Source: Streptococcus mitis 17/34
GTDB lineage: Bacteria; Bacillota; Bacilli; Lactobacillales; Streptococcaceae
Length of the DNA: 47,661 nucleotides
Assembly: GCA_000430305.1 (NCBI GenBank)
Contig: ASZZ01000014.1
Span: 1-47,661, forward strand
Direction of reading: 5' to 3'
Shown here: in pieces, positions 37,707 through 46,783 of the stretch
Layout: each line of letters opens with the position of its first letter
How positions within the stretch are numbered: the first letter of the stretch is position 1
The notes under the pieces: generated by a model
Databases searched by the model: none
What the model saw: the letters and a program-made list of their open reading frames with translations, nothing else
What the model was told of the DNA's origin: nothing
Position numbers and translations under genes: made by a program

Positions 37707-38434
37707 AGGTCCTCCTCTTTGGTCAGAGCCAAGTAAATATCATTCAAACTAGCCTCAGGCATACCAAAGGCTTCGCGCAGTTGCAGGAGATTTCCCTTGG
37801 CACGCACCTCTCCCTTGTGGAGAATGACAAAGGCATCACACATCTTCTCCGCCGAATCCAACACGTGGGTACTCATGAGAATGGATTTGCCCTTTTGCTT
37901 TTCCACTTCCAAAAGCTGAATCAAGTCCGCAATCGCCAGCGGATCGAGACCAAGGAAGGGCTCATCCACGATGAAAAGACTCGGATCCACCACAAAAGCA
38001 CAGATAATCATGACCTTCTGCTTCATCCCTTTTGAAAAATGAACAGGGAACCAGTCCAATTTCTGGTCCAGACGGAACATTTTTAACAAAGGTTCTACTC
38101 GATCAAAGGCCACTTTCTGCTCGATACCATAAGCCATAGCAACCGTTTCGATATGCTCTCTGAGGGTCAATTCCTCATACAGACTAGGTGTCTCAGGAAT
38201 GTAGCCAATCTGCTTACGGTAGGTTGTCGCATCTCCTTGCAGTGTCAGACCATTGATATTGATGGAGCCACTATAAGGTGTCAACAGACCAATAATCTCA
38301 TTGATGGTCGTCGATTTCCCAGCACCATTGAGACCAATCAAACCAACCAACTGCCCACTTTCGACAGTAAAAGACACATCTTTCAAGACAGGGACATGGA
38401 CATAGCCACCTGTCAGATTTTTTATTTCTAACAT
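37703..38434 (-). CDS. ABC transporter ATP-binding protein, EcsA family
   Basis: A 243-aa ATPase with Walker A GLNGAGKST (near 38), signature FSKGMKQK (near 134) and Walker B LFIVDEPFLGLDP (near 155). Its start (GGAG site) is 67 bp from the divergent HIT gene, and the two promoters share the gap. Confidence 0.92.
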   Translation of the reverse strand: MLEIKNLTGGYVHVPVLKDVSFTVESGQLVGLIGLNGAGKSTTINEIIGLLTPYSGSININGLTLQGDATTYRKQIGYIPETPSLYEELTLREHIETVAMAYGIEQKVAFDRVEPLLKMFRLDQKLDWFPVHFSKGMKQKVMIICAFVVDPSLFIVDEPFLGLDPLAIADLIQLLEVEKQKGKSILMSTHVLDSAEKMCDAFVILHKGEVRAKGNLLQLREAFGMPEASLNDIYLALTKEEDL

Positions 38435-38501
38435 ATTTTCTCCAAATCTGGTATAATGTAGCTATATTATATCAAAATTCAATACAGTAGAGGTAGATTT
38501 T

Positions 38502-38912
38502 ATGTCAGATTGCATTTTTTGTAAAATCATTGCAGGAGAAATTCCTGCTTCAAAAGTATATGAAGATGAGCAGGTTCTTGCCTTCCTTGATATCTCTCAA
38601 GTAACGCCTGGACACACTTTGGTCGTACCAAAAGAGCACTATCGCAATCTTTTGGAAATGGACGCTACTAGCGCCAGCCAACTCTTTGCCCAAGTACCAA
38701 AAGTAGCTCAAAAAGTCATGAAAGCCACTACGGCTGCTGGTATGAATATCATTGCCAACTGTGAAGAAATCGCAGGCCAAACAGTTTTTCATACCCACGT
38801 TCATCTCGTGCCTCGCTACAGCGCCGATGATGACCTCAAGATTGATTTTATCGCCCACGAACCAGACTTTGACAAACTCGCTCAAATCGCTGAAACCATC
38901 AAAAACGCCTAA
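38502..38912 (+). CDS. HIT family nucleotide hydrolase
   Basis: A 136-aa Hint-type protein with the catalytic triad HTHVHLVPR (near residue 100) and the N-terminal CIFCKIIAGEIPASKVYED. It hydrolyses nucleotide phosphoramidates or related substrates. An extended -10 (TGG-TATAAT) near 38450 serves it. The small coiled-coil gene follows 9 bp downstream. Confidence 0.93.
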   Translation: MSDCIFCKIIAGEIPASKVYEDEQVLAFLDISQVTPGHTLVVPKEHYRNLLEMDATSASQLFAQVPKVAQKVMKATTAAGMNIIANCEEIAGQTVFHTHVHLVPRYSADDDLKIDFIAHEPDFDKLAQIAETIKNA

Positions 38913-38921
38913 GGAGTTGCC

Positions 38922-39209
38922 ATGAAATTATCTAATCTACTGCTATTTGCAGGAGCTGCAGCTGGAAGTTATTTGGTCACAAAAAATCGCCAAGCCATCA
39001 CAGATGAAGTCTTGAATACGACTGACCGCGTTCAAGCTATCAAGGACGATGTGGATATTATCCAAAACAGCTTGCAAATCATCGACCAGCAAAAAGAACT
39101 CATCAAAGAATACCAAGAAGACCTGACTTACAAGTTCAAGGTCTTAGAAAAAGATATCCAGACTAGACTAGCTGTCATCAAAGAAACACAGGAAATTGAA
39201 GATAAGTAA
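38922..39209 (+). CDS. YtxH-like small coiled-coil protein
   Basis: A 95-aa protein with an N-terminal hydrophobic stretch (LLLFAGAAAGSYLVTK) and a long charged helix (about 25-90, DDVDIIQNSLQIIDQQKELI). It resembles cell-wall/general-stress YtxH-type proteins in shape. Cotranscribed with the HIT gene, function unknown. Confidence 0.75.
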   Translation: MKLSNLLLFAGAAAGSYLVTKNRQAITDEVLNTTDRVQAIKDDVDIIQNSLQIIDQQKELIKEYQEDLTYKFKVLEKDIQTRLAVIKETQEIEDK

Positions 39210-39233
39210 AAAGAGCCCGACGGCTCTTTTTGT
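39208..39233. terminator. Bidirectional terminator between the HIT operon and dnaJ
   Basis: AAAAGAGCC/GGCTCTTTT hairpin with T-runs on both strands. Confidence 0.9.
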
Positions 39234-40370
39234 TTATTCTCCATCAAAGGCATCTTTAATATGATCAAAGAAACCTTTTTTCTTTGGATTAACTTTTAAA
39301 TCACCTGCAGCTGCGAATTCTTTCAAGGCTGCTTTTTGGCGGTCGTTCAAGCCTGTCGGTGTTACAACATTGACAGTAACGTATTGGTCACCAACAGCAC
39401 CACCACGAAGGCTCGGAGCTCCTTTGCCACGTAGACGGAATTTCTTACCAGTCTGAGTTCCCTCTGGGATAACCAATTCAACATCACCATGAACAGTTGG
39501 GATATCTACTGTATCACCAAGAGCTGCTTGGACAAAGTTGAGGTTCAGATTGTAGAAGATAGTCGTTCCTTCACGTTCAAACTTGTCGCTAGCTTCCACA
39601 GAAACTACTACATACAAGTCACCATAAGGTCCACCGTTAAAGCCTGCTTCACCTTGACCAGCTAAGCGGATTTGTTGACCGGTTTCCACACCAGCAGGGA
39701 TTTTCACATGTACACTATGAGCTTGTTTCTCATGACCAGTTCCGTGACAGGTTGTACATGGATCTTTGATTTCTTTTCCACGACCATGACAGACATCACA
39801 TGTTACTTGGCGACGCATCATACCAAGAGGGGTCTGCGTATCGACGTTAATGACACCAGCGCCATGACAGCGTCCACAAGTGACTGGACTTGTTCCTGGC
39901 TTAGCACCAGAACCGTTACATGTACTACAGCTTGCTTCACGATTGTACTTAACTTCTTTTTCAGCTCCAAAAATAGCTTCTTCAAAGGTCAAGTTCACAC
40001 GATATTGGAGGTCATCCCCTTGACGAGGAGCATTTGGATTGCGCGAAGCACCGCCTCCTCCGAAGAAACTTGAGAAAATGTCCTCAAAACCACCGAAGCC
40101 ACCTGCTCCGTTGAAACCGCCGAAACCACCAGCACCACCAAAGCCACCGTTGGCTCCAGCCGCACCATATTGGTCATAGGCTGCACGTTTTTGGTCGTCA
40201 CTCAAAGTCTCATAGGCTTCTTGAACTTCCTTGTACTTTTCCTCAGCACCAGGCTCCTTGTTGATATCTGGGTGGTATTTCTTCGAAAGCTTACGATAAG
40301 CCTTTTTGATTTCGTCTGCCGAAGCGTTTTTTGACACCCCCAGACGATCATAAAATTCAGTATTGTTCAT
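39234..40370 (-). CDS. dnaJ: Chaperone DnaJ
   Basis: A 378-aa class I J-protein. The J domain has KYHPD near 35, followed by a Gly/Phe-rich linker (about 75-110), four zinc motifs ([32 protein letters not shown], about 155-220) and the C-terminal substrate-binding domains. The ATG at 40370 gives the usual streptococcal length. A 496-bp repeat-rich gap separates it from dnaK, so it may be transcribed partly on its own. Confidence 0.96.
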   Translation of the reverse strand: MNNTEFYDRLGVSKNASADEIKKAYRKLSKKYHPDINKEPGAEEKYKEVQEAYETLSDDQKRAAYDQYGAAGANGGFGGAGGFGGFNGAGGFGGFEDIFSSFFGGGGASRNPNAPRQGDDLQYRVNLTFEEAIFGAEKEVKYNREASCSTCNGSGAKPGTSPVTCGRCHGAGVINVDTQTPLGMMRRQVTCDVCHGRGKEIKDPCTTCHGTGHEKQAHSVHVKIPAGVETGQQIRLAGQGEAGFNGGPYGDLYVVVSVEASDKFEREGTTIFYNLNLNFVQAALGDTVDIPTVHGDVELVIPEGTQTGKKFRLRGKGAPSLRGGAVGDQYVTVNVVTPTGLNDRQKAALKEFAAAGDLKVNPKKKGFFDHIKDAFDGE

Positions 40371-40460
40371 ACAAGATACCAAGACCGTAAAATTCGACTG
40401 AAAAATAGGAAATCTGACGCTGGAACGATGCTCCTAGGCAGATTTATCTTTTTTCCGAGA

Positions 40461-40608
40461 ATTTAGGTCGGGTTCAATTCCTTTCTTTTATGTTGAGTCA
40501 GAAATTTTGGAACCCGTGTTCAGTTACGAACACTCTTTGTTCCTTTCTATTGATATTTTGAATCAAACCTCGATTTAGGTCGGGTTCAATCCCTTTCTTT
40601 TATATTGA
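40461..40608. repeat. 36-bp direct repeat in the dnaK-dnaJ gap
   Basis: ATTTAGGTCGGGTTCAAT, then a CCTTTCTTTTAT core, then a TTGA end, occurs at 40461-40496 and 40573-40608 with two mismatches, 112 bp apart. No open reading frame explains it. Confidence 0.8.
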
Positions 40609-40651
40609 CGAGACAAAACCCAAACAAATCAGGTTCAGACTCTTTTTATCG

Positions 40652-40679
40652 AAAAACAGAGGCTGGGTTGCAACCTCTG
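40652..40679 (-). terminator. Terminator downstream of dnaK
   Basis: Minus-strand CAGAGG/CCTCTG hairpin followed by TTTTTC, about 190 bp past the dnaK stop. Confidence 0.7.
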
Positions 40680-40738
40680 GATTTCTTCTTATCATTACGA
40701 TGTTCAAAAATAAAGTCGATTATACTTTATTTTTAAAC

Positions 40739-40843
40739 TAGTAAGGCGTTTAGGCCAGTCGCCATAGCGATTGCCGTAGAATAACAATCACTTTAGTGAT
40801 TAGTCATTCTTAACGACCTCGCTCCCCGATTTTTAAGCTCGGG
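40739..40843. repeat. dnaK-flanking repeat, copy A
   Basis: Contains TAGTAAGG, AGGC, GCCATAGCGATTGCCGT (40761-40777) and AAGCTCGGG in the same order and spacing class as copy B at 42987-43085 on the other side of dnaK. The palindrome AATCACTTTAGTGATT lies inside it. The 40371-40866 gap holds no gene I can support. Confidence 0.65.
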
Positions 40844-40845
40844 AT

Positions 40846-40866
40846 AAAATAGTCCACTGGACTATT

Positions 40867-40868
<2 letters not shown>
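40846..40868 (-). terminator. Hairpin overlapping the dnaK stop codon
   Basis: Perfect AAAATAGTCCA/TGGACTATTTT palindrome, one base apart, whose arm includes the TAA of dnaK. There is no clear T-run beyond it, so it could protect the 3' end rather than terminate. Confidence 0.5.
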
Positions 40869-42702
<1,834 letters not shown>

Positions 42703-42729
42703 TTAAATTTATCTTCTTTTTTTCTTTTT

Positions 42730-42843
42730 GATACTCTTCTTAAGTAGCGACGCCGTCAGAGCTTGACTTCGTCAATCTCTTTGACTAAACTTTGAGCCTA
42801 AGGTCTCAAAGTTTGCGCAAATAGCGCCACGGCGAAGAGTATC
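42730..42843. repeat. BOX-like element with perfect 10-bp terminal inverted repeats
   Basis: A 114-bp unit bounded by GATACTCTTC and GAAGAGTATC, with a nested AAACTTTGAG/CTCAAAGTTT stem and an internal TGACTTCGTCA. The ends and that internal motif are shared with BOX, but most of the interior differs. Confidence 0.7.
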
Positions 42844-42986
42844 GCCTTTGGTTCGCTTCGCTCACTATTGCAAAGCTGAACTACTTTTTTATCTTTCTTT
42901 CATAGTTTATTGTCGTTTCGGACAAGTTTTCAATGTATTTATGTTACGACACGAGGAGTCGAAATCGATATTATTCGACGACGAGT

Positions 42987-43085
42987 TAGTAAGGAGGCTA
43001 GGCAAACGCCATAGCGATTGCCGTTTTCTGACGAGTTGCTTTAGCTACCGTCAGAATCGCCTAATCGAACACGCCCTAAGCTCTG
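42987..43085. repeat. dnaK-flanking repeat, copy B
   Basis: TAGTAAGG (42987), AGGC, GCCATAGCGATTGCCGT (43008-43024) and AAGCTCTGGG (near 43078), parallel to copy A at 40739. The 42691-43170 gap otherwise holds the BOX-like element and further hairpins, and no supportable gene. Confidence 0.65.
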
Positions 43086-43170
43086 GGTAAAAAAGATAGA
43101 TTTCCTTGTGTTCATCGAACACTTCGTCAATCTCCTATTTTTACTGTGAGCTTTTTACGGGCTTTGTATC

Positions 43171-43695
43171 CTAGTTATAAACCACTACCATGGCTGGGCG
43201 TAGGATGCGGTCATGGAGTTTGTAGCCTTTTTGGAAGACTTGTGCAATGGTGTCTGCTGGGTGTTCATCGTCTGCTGGGAGAGTTTGGATGGCCATATGA
43301 TAGTTATGGTCAAATTCGCCATCAGCTGCGATTTCTTCGATTCCCTCTTCTTTCAAAGCGTGAATCAAACTCTCTTGCACCATCTCTAATCCTTTTTTGA
43401 CATCGTCTGTCAAACCTTCAACTGCGAGTGCACGCTCAAGGTTATCCAAAGAAGGGAGAATCGCTTTTGCCAAGTCCTGGCTACGGTAACGTTGCAAGTT
43501 TTGACGCTCTTCATTGGCACGGCGTTGGATATTTTGCATTTCTGCATGAGCCCGAAGGTATTTGTTTTCGAACTCATCTGCACGTTCATTTGCCAAGTCC
43601 AACTCAGACTTTTCAGGAGTTGTTTCTTCAGCTGTTTCCACAACTTCCTCTTCTTGGACTTCTTCTACTTCTTCATTTTTTATATCTTGGGCCAT
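43171..43695 (-). CDS. grpE: Nucleotide exchange factor GrpE
   Basis: A 174-aa protein with an N-terminal acidic coiled coil ([14 protein letters not shown]) and a C-terminal beta domain ending [12 protein letters not shown]. The start at 43695 follows AAAGGAGG, and the longer ATG at 43719 lies upstream of that site. It is 26 bp downstream of hrcA and releases ADP from DnaK. Confidence 0.96.
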   Translation of the reverse strand: MAQDIKNEEVEEVQEEEVVETAEETTPEKSELDLANERADEFENKYLRAHAEMQNIQRRANEERQNLQRYRSQDLAKAILPSLDNLERALAVEGLTDDVKKGLEMVQESLIHALKEEGIEEIAADGEFDHNYHMAIQTLPADDEHPADTIAQVFQKGYKLHDRILRPAMVVVYN

Positions 43696-43721
43696 TTTCG
43701 CCTCCTTTAATGATTTCAATC

Positions 43722-44756
43722 TTAATGTACTTCGTAATGATTACTGCTGAGGTAGCGGTAAAAATCTGTCAACTTCATGGTCAAAACACGATTGACCACA
43801 TTGACTTGGTTGATTAGCTGCTGGTAATCCAGATTAACCGGACCGATAATTGCTAGAATTCCAACTCCCCGATAAGGAATGAGGAACTTGCTACTAATCA
43901 CCGCTAGATCTGCTAGACAGGACTCTTGACTGTCCGCAACACGAACATTTTGCATCTGATCTTCATGCAACCCCTCACGAATCTCCAAGGCCACCTTTTG
44001 CGGTTGATCAAAGAACTGATAGGCTGCCAGATTGGCAAAATTCAAGAGATTGACCTTACCCGCCACCACAATATTTTCGTTGAACATTTCCTTAAAGATG
44101 TGTTCAAAGAGATCAATCACATTATCCGTTGTTGTAAAGTAACGCTGGATAATCTGCGGAATCTCCGTCCGAATCTTGTAGTGAATATCTAGAACGGTGT
44201 GACCGAGGAAACGTTCCTGAATGATTGCCTTCAGTTTCAGCAAATCTTCCTGCAAGAAGTTCCTTGGAATCAGAAACTGACTGGTAACCGTTCGAGACTC
44301 GTCTAAGGTAAATACTGCCAAGGCTGTATGTTGCCCTAAAACCACGATATCAAAGGCTGTCAATCGTTGTCTGCTCGGCTCAACATCCAGTGCTACTACC
44401 GTACAGCCACTCAAGTCTGTTAGTAGATTAGCAGCTTCTTGCAGAATATCCTCTAGTTTGAAGAATTCCTGATCAAAGGCTTTGACAATCTCATAAACCT
44501 CATTTTCAGCCAGTCGGTCAAAATCCAGTGAGTGTTTCACATAGTACTGAAACCCAGCAACACTTGGCATGCGACCACTTGAAGTATGAGCCTTCTCAAG
44601 CAAACCTTGCTTTTCTAAAGCCGCCATGTCATTACGAATGGTTGCACTGCTAGAGTTAATAGACTCTTGCAAGGCTTTGGATCCGACAGGTTCGTGCGTT
44701 TTGGTAAAGATGTCAATAATCAGATTTAAAATATCCTGCTGACGCTCTGTAACCAT
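43722..44756 (-). CDS. hrcA: Heat-inducible repressor HrcA
   Basis: A 344-aa repressor of CIRCE-controlled genes. The N-terminal winged helix is [20 protein letters not shown], followed by [20 protein letters not shown] and the dimerisation domains. The ATG at 44756 has GGAG 8 bases upstream. The in-frame ATG at 44789 would lie inside the nearer CIRCE. It autoregulates through the two CIRCEs upstream and also controls groESL at 5904. Confidence 0.95.
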   Translation of the reverse strand: MVTERQQDILNLIIDIFTKTHEPVGSKALQESINSSSATIRNDMAALEKQGLLEKAHTSSGRMPSVAGFQYYVKHSLDFDRLAENEVYEIVKAFDQEFFKLEDILQEAANLLTDLSGCTVVALDVEPSRQRLTAFDIVVLGQHTALAVFTLDESRTVTSQFLIPRNFLQEDLLKLKAIIQERFLGHTVLDIHYKIRTEIPQIIQRYFTTTDNVIDLFEHIFKEMFNENIVVAGKVNLLNFANLAAYQFFDQPQKVALEIREGLHEDQMQNVRVADSQESCLADLAVISSKFLIPYRGVGILAIIGPVNLDYQQLINQVNVVNRVLTMKLTDFYRYLSSNHYEVH

Positions 44757-44782
44757 CTCATCACTCCTCTCTGTCTGATCAA

Positions 44783-44809
44783 TTAGCACTCGATACGTTC
44801 AAGTGCTAA
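44783..44809. promoter_or_regulatory. CIRCE operator 1 of hrcA
   Basis: TTAGCACTC-N9-AAGTGCTAA, one mismatch from the consensus, downstream of the promoter. Confidence 0.92.
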
Positions 44810-44820
44810 CTCATGATTCT

Positions 44821-44848
44821 ATTATACACCCTTAGAAGAGAATGTCAA
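44821..44848 (-). promoter_or_regulatory. hrcA promoter
   Basis: Consensus TTGACA (44848-44843), 16 bp, TATAAT (44826-44821), between the two CIRCEs. Confidence 0.9.
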
Positions 44849-44865
44849 GACAAAAACTCAAAAAA

Positions 44866-44892
44866 TTAGCACTCTTTTATCGAGAGTGCTAA
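44866..44892. promoter_or_regulatory. CIRCE operator 2 of hrcA
   Basis: Perfect TTAGCACTC-N9-GAGTGCTAA upstream of the -35. Confidence 0.93.
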
Positions 44893-44919
44893 AAATCAGT
44901 CTGAAGACCTAGAACCTTA

Positions 44920-45429
44920 CTATTCATCTACTTGGTATTTCCTTTTAAGTCTGAAAAAACCAAGGATTAGATAAGAAATCAGAAAGGCATATAAAAGAAA
45001 AATAATAAAGAAAGACATAGAAAGCTCTTCTTTAAATAAACTCATACAAACAACAAGACCACCCGAGAAAGTAGCTGTACAGGAACGAAGTCTAGACCGC
45101 ATAACTTCCCACCTGATATTATCGCTCATATAGATTTGATCCTCTGGAAGCATATCAGAAGCTGGTTTACGAAGAACTGAACAAAAACCTCGTTCTATCA
45201 ATTCCCAACCTCTATTTCTAAAATCTTGCAATTCATGCTGATACTTTTTAAGAAATCTAGAATCATAGATACGGTAGATGACATCGTCCGGTTGACATTG
45301 GTCAAAATAGAAAAAACCAAAACGACTAGTTCTATACTTCCAGCCTTTCAAGTGCATCTCATGCAAATACTCTTCTTCCTTGTCCAAATCAAGAATAGTG
45401 AAAATCCGAAATTGCTTTTTATTTATCAT
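44920..45429 (-). CDS. DUF2812 membrane protein (second of pair)
   Basis: A 169-aa protein. The N-terminal domain (FRIFTILDLDKEEEYLHEMH, then FFYFDQCQPDDVIYRIYDSR) is followed by two membrane spans (ATFSGGLVVCMSLF; SFFIIFLLYAFLISYLILGF). The start at 45429 has GGAGGG 7 bases upstream, preferred over 45519, which lies within the preceding gene. DUF2812 proteins are typically encoded with PadR regulators, as here. Function unknown. Confidence 0.82.
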   Translation of the reverse strand: MINKKQFRIFTILDLDKEEEYLHEMHLKGWKYRTSRFGFFYFDQCQPDDVIYRIYDSRFLKKYQHELQDFRNRGWELIERGFCSVLRKPASDMLPEDQIYMSDNIRWEVMRSRLRSCTATFSGGLVVCMSLFKEELSMSFFIIFLLYAFLISYLILGFFRLKRKYQVDE

Positions 45430-45463
45430 GACTTTCCCTCCAATTTTGAGCATACCTACCCTA

Positions 45464-46042
45464 TCATAAATCTGACAATCCCTTCTTTTTATGCCATAAC
45501 TTCCAGCTAATATAGGCAACTATTAACAAAAGGATTAAAGACAAGAAAATATCTAGCCCGACCGCAAGAAAACTCCATAGACCATACGCATTACTCCTAT
45601 TGAGCAATTTAAGTAAGAATGGTATATGGATGGCTAGCAAAAGTAAAACAGGTACTAATCGCAGGCTTAAAATACGATTAACCATAGCTAACTTCCCAGT
45701 GGCATCATTATAAATTTCAAATTCTGCATCCGATTCAATTTCAAAATGCGCTTTTCTAAAATAGGAAAAACTATTAAAGTCTGTAATATGCTCCCAGCCA
45801 CAGTCTTTAAATAGTTGTAAATAGGAGGATCTCTCTGATTTTTCCATTGGGTAAAAATTCAACTGATAAGACACTTGCTCAGGCTGACACTTTTCAAAGG
45901 TATACTTAACTGCAAACAATAAGATAGAGTAGCTTACTTCCCTAAGTTTCCATCCCTCAGCATGCATTTCTCTAAAATATAGATCCTCCCTCTCATAATC
46001 CGCAATTGTAAAAATTCGGTAAACAATTTTCTTTTCCATCAT
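45464..46042 (-). CDS. DUF2812 membrane protein (first of pair)
   Basis: A 192-aa protein with the same domain plan as its neighbour (VYRIFTIADYEREDLYFREM, then YTFEKCQPEQVSYQLNFYPM) and two C-terminal spans. It overlaps the PadR gene by 4 bp (ATGA). The two DUF2812 genes look like an old tandem duplication. Confidence 0.83.
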   Translation of the reverse strand: MMEKKIVYRIFTIADYEREDLYFREMHAEGWKLREVSYSILLFAVKYTFEKCQPEQVSYQLNFYPMEKSERSSYLQLFKDCGWEHITDFNSFSYFRKAHFEIESDAEFEIYNDATGKLAMVNRILSLRLVPVLLLLAIHIPFLLKLLNRSNAYGLWSFLAVGLDIFLSLILLLIVAYISWKLWHKKKGLSDL

Positions 46043-46359
46043 CCTTCCTCCCGACTATTTCTATAGAGCCGTTCAATACGCTTCAATTCAATATCTAAGA
46101 CTTTTCGTCCCAAGTCTGTGATCTGATAGATTTTCCGTTTCTCCTCTTCTCGGACAAAGGCAATCAAGTCATCCTTTTCAATTTTTGACAAGGTACCATA
46201 CATAGTCCCAGGACTAATTAAAACTTGCGAATCTGTCATCTCCTTGACCTTTTGTGTAATACCATATCCATGATTCTCCTTCTGCAGACAGAACAAGATA
46301 TAAAAACCCGTTTCCGTCATAGGAAGATAAACACGACGGATCTTATCCGTTAATTCCAT
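46039..46359 (-). CDS. PadR-family transcriptional regulator
   Basis: A 106-aa winged-helix repressor (FYILFCLQKENHGYGITQKV, then LISPGTMYGTLSKIEKDDLI). The start at 46359 follows AGGAGG by 8 bases, and the longer frame to 46485 runs into IS-derived DNA. A perfect palindrome CGATATATCG at 46383-46392, with a second TCGATATA nearby, is a candidate autoregulatory operator. The operon is padR and two DUF2812 genes. Confidence 0.87.
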   Translation of the reverse strand: MELTDKIRRVYLPMTETGFYILFCLQKENHGYGITQKVKEMTDSQVLISPGTMYGTLSKIEKDDLIAFVREEEKRKIYQITDLGRKVLDIELKRIERLYRNSREEG

Positions 46360-46381
46360 GTATAGCCACCTCCTATTTAGT

Positions 46382-46404
46382 TCGATATATCGCACCTCGA
46401 TATA
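46382..46404. promoter_or_regulatory. Candidate PadR operator
   Basis: TCGATATATCG, then CACC, then TCGATATA: a 10-bp palindrome plus a partial second half, 23-45 bp upstream of the padR start. Confidence 0.45.
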
Positions 46405-46607
46405 AAAAGCAAGAAAAAATGGATAAGCTAGAGCTCTTATGTGAAGAATTTGGGCATAAACTTTTACCACTTCCTCCCTACTCACCTGAGTACAATCCTA
46501 TTGAGAAAACATGAGCTCATATCAAAAAGCACCTCAAAAAGGTATTACAAAGTTGCAATACTTTTTTTGAGGCTCTTTTGTCTTATTCTTGTTTCAATTT
46601 ACTGTAG
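46401..46607 (+). pseudogene. C-terminal fragment of an IS630-Spn1-like transposase
   Basis: Reads YKKQEKMDKLELLCEEFGHK, then LLPLPPYSPEYNPIEKT, a TGA where the family has tryptophan, then AHIKKHLKKV and the family tail SYSCFN, ending at a TAG at 46605. The DDE-type SPEYNPIE signature is clear. The upstream transposase part is missing and the fragment abuts the padR promoter. Confidence 0.85.
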
Positions 46608-46618
46608 ATCAATTTCTA

Positions 46619-46642
46619 GCAATGCTTTAGAATTAGCATTGC
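46619..46642. repeat. Inverted repeat in the IS/LPXTG gap
   Basis: GCAATGCT/AGCATTGC arms with an 8-nt loop and no T-run. Function unclear. The gap 46608-46783 otherwise holds the terminator at 46672. Confidence 0.45.
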
Positions 46643-46671
46643 ACTATTCTAGCTTCATGACAAAGAATCAA

Positions 46672-46696
46672 AAAGCAACGCTAAACACGTTGCTTT
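46672..46696 (-). terminator. Terminator of the LPXTG gene
   Basis: AAAGCAACG/CGTTGCTTT arms with a 7-nt loop. The T-run is on the minus strand. Confidence 0.8.
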
Positions 46697-46783
46697 CTGA
46701 TGTAAACACAGTTACTTGTATATCAACTCATTTTACTGATTTTATACAAATCACTTGTTATTGACTGTACAATCTATAAATCG

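Noticed and set aside
36657-38434. Ecs-like ABC genes as the bacteriocin exporter
   Set aside because: There is no C39 peptidase domain and no fused membrane-ATPase layout. The pair is the conserved neighbour of blpT in this group.
42848-43090. 80-codon plus-strand frame between dnaK and grpE
   Set aside because: It coincides with repeat copy B and BOX-like DNA. There is no ribosome binding site and its composition is unlike a gene.
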